Made by a program: the position numbers and the translations under genes. This document shows positions 15,059 to 19,729 of a DNA stretch of 19,729 nt, in pieces. The stretch is from Oscillospiraceae bacterium (GTDB taxonomy: Bacteria > Bacillota > Clostridia > Oscillospirales > Oscillospiraceae): positions 1 through 19,729 of the forward strand of contig JAQVYO010000009.1 of the NCBI GenBank assembly GCA_028708585.1. Reading direction: 5' to 3'. A model generated the notes under the pieces. The model did not search any database and was not told the origin of the DNA. It saw only the letters and a program-made list of their open reading frames with translations. The number at the start of each line of letters is the position of its first letter. The first letter of the stretch is position 1.

Positions 15059-15847
15059 ATGAAAGATTTTCAAACCCAATATCACATTGCATGCGCGCCG
15101 GGCCAGGTGGGCTGCTACTGTCTGCTTCCAGGCGACCCAGGGCGCTGCGAAGCAATCGCATCGTTTTTTGAAAATCCTGAAAAAGTGGCGCAAAACCGTG
15201 AATTTATCACTTACTCCGGCTTTTTATCCGGAGAAAAAGTCAGCGTCACTTCCACCGGAATCGGCGGCCCCTCCGCCTCCATCGCCATGGAAGAACTGGC
15301 GGCGCTTGGGGCCAACACATTCCTCCGCATCGGCACCTGCGGGGGAATACACCTGGATGTAAAGGGGGGCGACATTGTCATTGCCACCGGCGCCGTGCGG
15401 CAGGAGGGGACAAGCCGGGAATATGCGCCCATTGAATTTCCAGCCGTACCCCATTATGAAGTGCTGTCCGCACTGGTTCACAGTGCGGGCCAGCTCAAAC
15501 TCAAATGCCATACCGGCGTAGTACAGTGCAAAGATTCTTTTTACGGGCAGCATGATCCGAACCGCATGCCCGTCTCTCAGGAACTCTTGTATAAATGGAA
15601 AGCCTGGAAGCGGCTGGGGGTACTGGCCAGCGAGATGGAATCCGCTGCGCTGTTTACGGCCGCCGCATCGCTGGGCGTTCGCTGCGGATCCGTATTCAGC
15701 GTGGTCTGGAACCAGGAACGGCAAAACGCCGGCCTTGAGGACAGGGAAAACCACGATATGCTTCCCACAATCCAGCTTTCCTTAGAAAGCCTGAAGCTGC
15801 TTATAGCCCAAGACAGAAAGCGGGCGGCCCATTCGCTGCAAGCGTAA
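15059..15847 (+). CDS. udp: Uridine phosphorylase (nucleoside phosphorylase family)
   Basis: A 262-aa cytosolic pyrimidine-salvage enzyme that splits uridine into uracil and ribose 1-phosphate. It carries LLPGDPGRCEAIA, NREFITYSG, the family signature TGIGGPSASIAMEEL, then FLRIGTCGG, the base-binding CKDSFYGQ region and the ribose-binding ASEMESAALF. Overall layout and length match E. coli Udp closely. Purine-specific relatives differ in the CKDSFYGQ segment, so uridine is the better call. The ATG at 15059 has no good ribosome site (only A/G-rich sequence), and the upstream open frame is unlike the family, so the exact start is the least certain part. Followed by the terminator at 15973. Confidence 0.92.
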   Translation: MKDFQTQYHIACAPGQVGCYCLLPGDPGRCEAIASFFENPEKVAQNREFITYSGFLSGEKVSVTSTGIGGPSASIAMEELAALGANTFLRIGTCGGIHLDVKGGDIVIATGAVRQEGTSREYAPIEFPAVPHYEVLSALVHSAGQLKLKCHTGVVQCKDSFYGQHDPNRMPVSQELLYKWKAWKRLGVLASEMESAALFTAAASLGVRCGSVFSVVWNQERQNAGLEDRENHDMLPTIQLSLESLKLLIAQDRKRAAHSLQA

Positions 15848-15972
15848 CAGCCCGCGTGTCAAAAAATCTCGTAGAGTTTTGCCGCGTAGCGGCGAAGTAA
15901 TCATATCCGTTTTCCCGGCAGCGTGCAAAACACTGATCGGCCTGCAAACAAGTCAGGCCGCGATTCTTTGTC

Positions 15973-16007
15973 AAAAATGCCGCGAAGCAGTTGCTCGCGG
16001 CATTTTT
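15973..16007. terminator. Terminator between udp and sigK
   Basis: A perfect 13-bp stem, AAAAATGCCGCGA (15973-15985) with TCGCGGCATTTTT (15995-16007), and a 9-nt loop. T-runs follow on both strands. The 125 bp before it hold two small GC hairpins (15881-15893 and 15938-15960) and no gene; the ~158 bp after it form the upstream region of sigK. Confidence 0.88.
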
Positions 16008-16165
16008 TGGTATCTGTCACACAGTGCGGGCAGGAAGCATAGAATAAGGTGCCAAACACTGTCAATGCGGCAAATACGCCGCAAACATAAGGACTTGCGT
16101 TATCGGAATAGGATACAAAGGAACTCAGGATAGGAAGCGGCCGGTATAAAAGGGGAGGCGACACC

Positions 16166-16385
16166 ATGCTCTCAGCAGCTATTTTGCTGATATTAAACAG
16201 TATTTTCTTTTCCCTGAGGATATCGGGGGGCGGTTCCTTTCCACGCCCTCTTAAAGCGGAGGACGAACGGAAATATCTGGAACGCTATGCCGCCGGGGAT
16301 ATCGAAGCAAGAAACATCCTCATTGAACACAATCTCCGCCTGGTGGCACACATTATAAAAAACGGATACAGCAAAGGGAAGATTT
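16166..16385 (+). CDS. sigK: 5' part of sigK (pro-sigma-K), interrupted
   Basis: The first 65 or so residues match the start of the mother-cell sigma factor sigma-K. A hydrophobic pro-sequence (MLSAAILLILNSIFFSLRI) is followed by FPRPLKAEDERKYLER, GDIEARNILIEHNLRLVAHI and IK, equivalent to FPQPL..EEKKYLE..A.GD..ARN.LIEHNLRLVAHI in Bacillus. Homology stops at codons 66-74, and the DDLISIG region expected next is absent; instead the frame runs into sequence antisense to a recombinase and stops at 16513. The pro-sequence implies membrane tethering and cleavage by a SpoIVFB-type protease. The ATG has AGGGGAGG upstream. A weak sigma-E/K-like element (AC at 16093, 17 bp, GATACAAAG at 16112-16120) precedes it. 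As it stands it cannot give a working sigma factor without DNA excision. Confidence 0.9.
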
Positions 16386-17990
16386 CTCCCTTGCAAAACA
16401 CACGTCCCATATCTGTCCTGACTTTACATAGACCTCCAGATGAATCTTTTCTTTGTAGCTGTCCCTTTTTACAACAATATGGTCCAAAATGGATGCCGCC
16501 AGCTTTTCGTTGATGCCATCGGCAAAATTTAGCTCCCGCATGGCCGCGTCTCTGATCCGGTCCAAGCCCTCCGCTCTGGAAATTTTATCCATTTCCTGCT
16601 CTTTTTGAAGGTATTTCAGTTTCCTTTCAATCTCTCCCAGCTGCAAATTAAAGCTGTCGTTCCGGTTTCTAAACTCGGAAAGGCCAATGGCTTTTTCCGC
16701 GCTCATCTCCAGCAGGCAATCTTTTTTCGCTTGGATCCGCCGGGCGTCTTCCTCCAGCTTTCCTCTTTCCCGCTCATAGCCGCATTCCTCTGGCGTGCTG
16801 CGAATCATGGAAAGCAGCTCCTCCACAACGGCGCTTTTGTCTTGCACCGCTTTGGAAAAAATCTGTGCCATAACCTCGTTGAGCTCTTCTGTCTGAAGCT
16901 GAGGCGCTTTACAGCCCTCACGCCCCCGCTGCCGGTAGATTTTGCACTGCCAGACCTCCCTTCCCCCTCCGGCGTTCGCCAGCAGCTGACGGTGAAAGCT
17001 GGCCTTATGTTCTTCACAGATGATTTTTCCACTGTACGCATAGCGATTATGAAATGCGGCGGCACTCCGGTGGGCCATCATCTGCTCCCTGTGGGCCTTG
17101 TAAAGGGCGTTGGCCCGATCCCAAAGCTCTTCTGATACCAGGGCGGGAATCTCCGGATCCCGGTACATTACCCATTCTTCCTCCCCCAAAAACGCTTTCT
17201 TCTTGCTCCGATAATCCAGCGACTGGGTCTTATTCCCGCAATACCACCCTTTATATTTGGGATTTGTCAACATATTGCGAATGGTCTGCACGTTGAACGC
17301 ATTTCCTCTGCGGCTTTTGTAACCCATGTCAAACAGTCTTTGGGATACCCTCCGAATTCCCAGATGATGGTTGGCATATAAATCAAACACCAGCTGAACC
17401 ACTGCGGCTTCCTCCTCGTTTACAGTCAGCTTGCAGTTCTTTTTATCATATCCCCAAAGCTGGTCATTGCCCAGCACCCGCCCATTCTGGATGGACTGGC
17501 GAAACCCGAATTTCAGCCGCTCGGACAGCTTGCGTACTTCATCCTGCGCGACCCCGGCCATCACTACCAGGCGAAATTCGCTGTCTGCGTCCAGCGTATT
17601 AATGTTATCATTTTGAAATAAAACGCCTACGTTATGCTCTAAAAGCTCCTGCGTATATTTGATGCTGTCAAGCGTGCTGCGGGAAAATCGGGAAATCTCT
17701 TTCGTGATAATAAAATCAAAGCGTCCCTCTTTGGCATCCGCGATCATGCGGTTAAAGCTCTCTCTCCTTTTTGTACTGGTCCCGCTGATTCCTTCGTCCA
17801 CATATCCTTCCACATAGGTCCAATTGGACTTGCTTTGGATCAGCCGGGTGTAATACTGTATTTGGTTTTCCAAGCTGTTTTTCTGTTCTGCCTTATCGGT
17901 GGATACCCGTGCATAGAAGGTCACCCGCAGGGGCAAATTGAACACCGACCGGCCCATCTGCATTTCAGCGCGAATCTTACGGATTTCCAT
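16353..17990 (-). CDS. Large serine recombinase, SpoIVCA-like
   Basis: A 545-aa site-specific recombinase. The catalytic domain holds the serine nucleophile in YARVSTD, then DEGISGTSTKRRESFNRM, DFIITKEISRFSRS and VRKLSERLKFGFRQSI. The recombinase domain follows (ENEILW-type region here LWGYDKK, RRVSQRL, NPKYKGWYCGN). A zinc-ribbon-like region comes next (IICEEH then WQCKIY and GC), with one of the usual Cys replaced by His. A coiled coil covers about 400-480. The ATG at 17988-17990 has GGAGGAGG upstream; a GTG 8 codons earlier overlaps that site. The gene converges on sigK and its last codons reach into sigK sequence (stop at 16353-16355). By position it is the enzyme that excises the sigK-interrupting element. 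A 62-aa ORF is translationally coupled upstream. Confidence 0.93.
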   Translation of the reverse strand: MEIRKIRAEMQMGRSVFNLPLRVTFYARVSTDKAEQKNSLENQIQYYTRLIQSKSNWTYVEGYVDEGISGTSTKRRESFNRMIADAKEGRFDFIITKEISRFSRSTLDSIKYTQELLEHNVGVLFQNDNINTLDADSEFRLVVMAGVAQDEVRKLSERLKFGFRQSIQNGRVLGNDQLWGYDKKNCKLTVNEEEAAVVQLVFDLYANHHLGIRRVSQRLFDMGYKSRRGNAFNVQTIRNMLTNPKYKGWYCGNKTQSLDYRSKKKAFLGEEEWVMYRDPEIPALVSEELWDRANALYKAHREQMMAHRSAAAFHNRYAYSGKIICEEHKASFHRQLLANAGGGREVWQCKIYRQRGREGCKAPQLQTEELNEVMAQIFSKAVQDKSAVVEELLSMIRSTPEECGYERERGKLEEDARRIQAKKDCLLEMSAEKAIGLSEFRNRNDSFNLQLGEIERKLKYLQKEQEMDKISRAEGLDRIRDAAMRELNFADGINEKLAASILDHIVVKRDSYKEKIHLEVYVKSGQIWDVCFAREKSSLCCIRFL

Positions 17991-18165
17991 GGGCGGTTTC
18001 CTCCTCCGTCCCACCGATTGGATTTTGAATGGCCCGTTTTTCGGGCGCCCGGGCTTCTATAATCGCCAAGGCCGCCCCATACTTCCGTTCCGAGATCAAC
18101 TCCCGGTCCCGCATCCGGCCAAGGAGCACAATCAGCAGCGCGCGCTGCATACCGTCCACATCCAC
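17977..18165 (-). CDS. SHOCT-like small protein coupled to the recombinase
   Basis: A 62-aa frame that begins with a GTG at 18163-18165 (SD AGAGG just before; GTG at 18159 or ATG at 18150 are alternatives). It ends 14 bp inside the recombinase gene, a clear sign of translational coupling. The segment LLGRMRDRELISERKYGAALAIIE has the 'short helix, G/D-x-I-S-E-x-E/K-Y-x-x-A' look of SHOCT motifs, which are common in small proteins next to serine recombinases in Clostridia. The tail is charged and polar. Its function is unknown. A recombination-directing or oligomerising helper is an inference from position only. Confidence 0.6.
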   Translation of the reverse strand: MDVDGMQRALLIVLLGRMRDRELISERKYGAALAIIEARAPEKRAIQNPIGGTEEETAHGNP

Positions 18166-18179
18166 ATCACCTCTTTGTT

Positions 18180-18208
18180 AAGATATGACAGGCGAAAATG
18201 GAACATTC
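18180..18208 (-). promoter_or_regulatory. Candidate sigma-E promoter for the recombinase operon
   Basis: Minus-strand GAATGTT (18202-18208), a 14-bp spacer and CATATCTT (18180-18187). Compared with the Bacillus sigma-E consensus KMATATT-N14-CATACAHT, 6 of 7 and 6 of 8 positions agree, with ideal spacing. The start site would fall near 18173, so the leader is very short. This would restrict the recombinase to the mother cell. Confidence 0.45.
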
Positions 18209-18298
18209 CGGAAGCCTCCCGGACCGTTGATACGGCATCTCCCCCGCCCGGCCTCTGGGCACGGAAAAGGCGCTGTTTCCCATTCGGAAACGGCGCGC

Positions 18299-18330
18299 AA
18301 AAACCCGGCCCCGCGATGCGCAGGGCCGGG
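18299..18330 (-). terminator. Terminator downstream of the PP2C phosphatase
   Basis: CCCGGCCC (18304-18311) pairs perfectly with GGGCCGGG (18323-18330). On the minus strand TTTTT follows the stem. It separates the phosphatase transcription unit from the recombinase operon. Confidence 0.8.
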
Positions 18331-18345
18331 ATAAGATTCAGAAAA

Positions 18346-18374
18346 GGAGGCGCCGACACCACTTCAGCACCTCC
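18346..18374 (-). terminator. Second hairpin ahead of the main terminator
   Basis: GGAGGTGC and GCGCCTCC (minus strand) pair over 8 positions with one wobble and are followed by TTTTC. A smaller hairpin (AACGCC/GGCGTT at 18393-18408) lies right after the phosphatase stop. Together with 18299-18330 they make a three-hairpin tail. Confidence 0.45.
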
Positions 18375-18410
18375 CCCCCTTGAGGGGAAATAAACGCCGG
18401 CAGGCGTTGG

Positions 18411-19580
18411 CTAGCAATAACTGATCTTGACGTATTTACCCATTCTTTGAAGAAGCTCTTCCAACTGGCGGATCAAATTCAATTTAGTTTGGAAATCGAT
18501 GTCCGTCCCTTCATGGGCCAGATTGGCCGCCCTGCCGAAATAGATGTTGACATCGGTGGCCTGTTCTATGAGAATCGAAGCCAAAACAGAGGCCGCATCC
18601 TTCTTCTGGCAGAAACTCAGCAGCTTCAGGGGATTTTTCTCAAATTCCTCGCACAGCTCCAGCACTTTTTTCAGCGTGATAACGCCTTCTGTCACATAGT
18701 CCACATCTTCCATGCGGCCCATAGCGGGAATCTCTTCCGTCTGTGTCTCTTCCATCATCGTAATGGGGCTGTTCAGGAATTTACTAACTGCCCGGGCGGT
18801 GCTCCCACCGCTGACAATATGAAGCCCTCCTTTGGCGAAAAAGAGCCTTAAAACATGGTTGTCATCTTCTTTATTCTGCGGTGGCCCCACAATCATGTTG
18901 ACCACGCTGCGCTGCCGCAGCTTGATCACCAAAACGGTGGTATCGTCATCCAGTGAATCCTGGCTTAAAGCAAGGCAGCCGTTTACAATGTGGGCCGCAA
19001 TTCTGGGCGCGGACATATGAGCCACATCCAACCGTTCCAAAAACGCGATAATTTCCTCCCGTTTCCAGCCGGCGCTTGCCAGTTTGCCAATCCCGGCGTT
19101 GGTGACTCCGTCCGTCATCATGATGAAAATGTCATCCTCTACAAACGGAATCCGGCTTTCGTGAATTTCCTTCTGCCCCACAAACCGCACGTCTTTTGGA
19201 TAATTTAAATTTTTACCCCCGCGCATCACAATCACGGCCGGATTGTCGTATTGCGCAAGGTATGCCACATTATGTTCCAGCTGAAGTACCACAAAGGTGG
19301 AATATGCCAGCTGGCGGACGCGGCAAATGGGCAGCGTTGAAACAACGGTATCGATACCTTCTTCCAACGTAATCCCATGGGTCAGCATAGTTCCCAGGAT
19401 GGTTGCGGTCAGCGTGGACAGAATGTTGGCCTTTACGCCGCTTCCCAGTCCGTCGGATAGGACAAAAACTTTCTTTCCTTCGGAATGAAACGCTTTGAAG
19501 CAGTCTCCGCATAGGGTCTCGTCGTGTTTATTGGCGCCGGCCCATCCCATTTCCGTATATTGCATCTCCGGCTCAAACAT
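18411..19580 (-). CDS. SpoIIE-family PP2C serine/threonine phosphatase
   Basis: A 389-aa soluble protein. Residues 1-230 are a PP2C-type phosphatase domain of the SpoIIE/RsbU group. Metal-binding aspartates sit in VLSDGLGSGVKAN, MMTDGVTNAG and DSLDDDTTVLVIKL, and LAQYDNPAVIV is the usual strand pair. Residues about 235-389 form an extra domain (IVSGGSTARAVSKFLN, then a helical tail) that I do not recognise. It lacks the membrane segments of sporulation SpoIIE, so it is probably a signalling phosphatase acting on an anti-sigma/anti-anti-sigma-type partner. It begins 4 bp after a gene resembling the end of an Fe-hydrogenase-like protein, with GAGGAG upstream. I know this pairing from clostridial hydrogenase loci and infer a redox or hydrogen-sensing role. 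Confidence 0.85.
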   Translation of the reverse strand: MFEPEMQYTEMGWAGANKHDETLCGDCFKAFHSEGKKVFVLSDGLGSGVKANILSTLTATILGTMLTHGITLEEGIDTVVSTLPICRVRQLAYSTFVVLQLEHNVAYLAQYDNPAVIVMRGGKNLNYPKDVRFVGQKEIHESRIPFVEDDIFIMMTDGVTNAGIGKLASAGWKREEIIAFLERLDVAHMSAPRIAAHIVNGCLALSQDSLDDDTTVLVIKLRQRSVVNMIVGPPQNKEDDNHVLRLFFAKGGLHIVSGGSTARAVSKFLNSPITMMEETQTEEIPAMGRMEDVDYVTEGVITLKKVLELCEEFEKNPLKLLSFCQKKDAASVLASILIEQATDVNIYFGRAANLAHEGTDIDFQTKLNLIRQLEELLQRMGKYVKISYC

Positions 19581-19584
19581 GCTC

Positions 19585-19729
19585 TCACTCCTCGTAGTCC
19601 ATCATAATGGTATCTTTGAGGTCATGAACGGCAATCTTGGTTTCGGCGGCGGTTTCGCCCAGCAGCGATGCAATCTCATGGACAATGCGCATCTGCTTAT
19701 CGGCAATTTCATCCGCCATTGCCGCCGCC
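19585..19729 (-). CDS. C-terminal fragment, probably of an Fe-hydrogenase-like iron-sulfur protein
   Basis: Only the last 48 codons lie in the window, ending with TGA at 19585-19587. The text includes MADEIADKQMRIVHEIASLL, then GETAAETKIAVHDLKDTI. An amphipathic helix of this kind closes [Fe-Fe]-hydrogenase-like iron-sulfur proteins that precede SpoIIE-type phosphatases in Clostridia. No cofactor motif is visible, so the identity rests on recall and on the neighbour. It is cotranscribed with the phosphatase (4-bp gap). Confidence 0.45.
   Translation of the reverse strand, partial: AAAMADEIADKQMRIVHEIASLLGETAAETKIAVHDLKDTIMMDYEE

Larger units (their letters stand above)
16376..18208. mobile_element. 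Left end of a skin-like element interrupting sigK
   Basis: sigK homology ends and recombinase-linked DNA begins within about 16361-16390. The recombinase, its coupled small ORF and the sigma-E-like promoter follow, up to 18208. In Bacillus subtilis and Clostridioides difficile, skin elements are removed from sigK in the mother cell by such a recombinase. The matching right end and the rest of sigK are not in this window, so the true extent is unknown and the end given is only the last feature I can tie to the element. The interruption is early in the gene (about codon 66-74). The att core cannot be defined from one side. Confidence 0.75.

Noticed and set aside
14881..15171. ORF starting MPSFWCWEKTKKRR in the udp leader
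   Set aside because: A GAGAAAGG lies upstream and there are two Trp codons, but no terminator or alternative hairpin follows and the frame runs on into udp. Probably chance.
15901..16167. 88-aa minus-strand frame with a hydrophobic stretch between udp and sigK
   Set aside because: It has no ribosome site, runs through the udp terminator stem and lies antisense to the sigK upstream region.
18341..18375. Resemblance of GAAAAGGAGGCGCCGACACC to the sigK ribosome-site region (AAAAGGGGAGGCGACACC)
   Set aside because: I considered it as a second attachment site or a sigK duplication, but the match has several indels, carries no sigK coding sequence and is better explained as part of a hairpin.
1..19729. 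CRISPR arrays, tRNA or rRNA genes, IS inverted repeats
   Set aside because: No spaced repeats, cloverleaf arms, rRNA-like stretches or transposase genes were seen by reading both strands.

Overview
The window looks like about 19.7 kb of a mid-GC, spore-forming member of the Clostridia (Firmicutes), probably from the Ruminococcaceae/Oscillospiraceae side. The evidence is strong Shine-Dalgarno sites with several TTG and GTG starts, sporulation genes (a PdaB-type deacetylase, YtvI, the N-terminal part of sigma-K), a potassium-dependent-type membrane pyrophosphatase, an LtaS-like enzyme, and a SpoIIE-type phosphatase beside what looks like the end of an Fe-hydrogenase-like protein. No rRNA, tRNA, CRISPR array or insertion sequence was seen.

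Region 1 (1-6402) is an aromatic amino acid block read leftwards: DAHP synthase, aroB, aroA, then aroC and pheA. A small zincin-like metallopeptidase gene lies on the opposite strand between aroA and aroC. Upstream of the DAHP synthase is a leader with a sigma-A promoter, a 38-codon ORF carrying FFF and FF runs, an antiterminator pairing and an intrinsic terminator. This is a textbook layout for ribosome-mediated phenylalanine attenuation, which is unexpected in a Firmicute, where T-boxes or TRAP are the usual solutions. At the left edge pheA is cut inside its ACT domain, and the first ~87 bases encode part of an unrelated SMP-30/gluconolactonase protein. That is most likely an assembly chimera.

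Region 2 (6400-16000) holds housekeeping, envelope and sporulation genes in alternating orientations. They are soluble inorganic pyrophosphatase, a PdaB-like deacetylase, an LtaS-like phosphoglycerol transferase, membrane pyrophosphatase hppA, a possible 58-aa small protein, YtvI, a lipoprotein with an unnamed conserved domain, and uridine phosphorylase. Most gene ends carry clear intrinsic terminators, several of them bidirectional, and most starts have plausible sigma-A promoters.

Region 3 (16000-19729) starts with the 5' part of sigK, including its hydrophobic pro-sequence. It is interrupted around codons 66-74 by DNA carrying a convergent large serine recombinase (SpoIVCA-like), a coupled 62-aa SHOCT-like protein and a candidate sigma-E promoter. 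This is a skin-type element, excised in the mother cell to rebuild sigK. The rest of sigK is not in the window, so the element either extends past the right edge, with the phosphatase and hydrogenase-like genes possibly inside it, or sigK has been permanently separated by rearrangement.

Two parts deserve most attention: the Phe attenuator at 6192-6437 and the sigK-interrupting element from about 16376.
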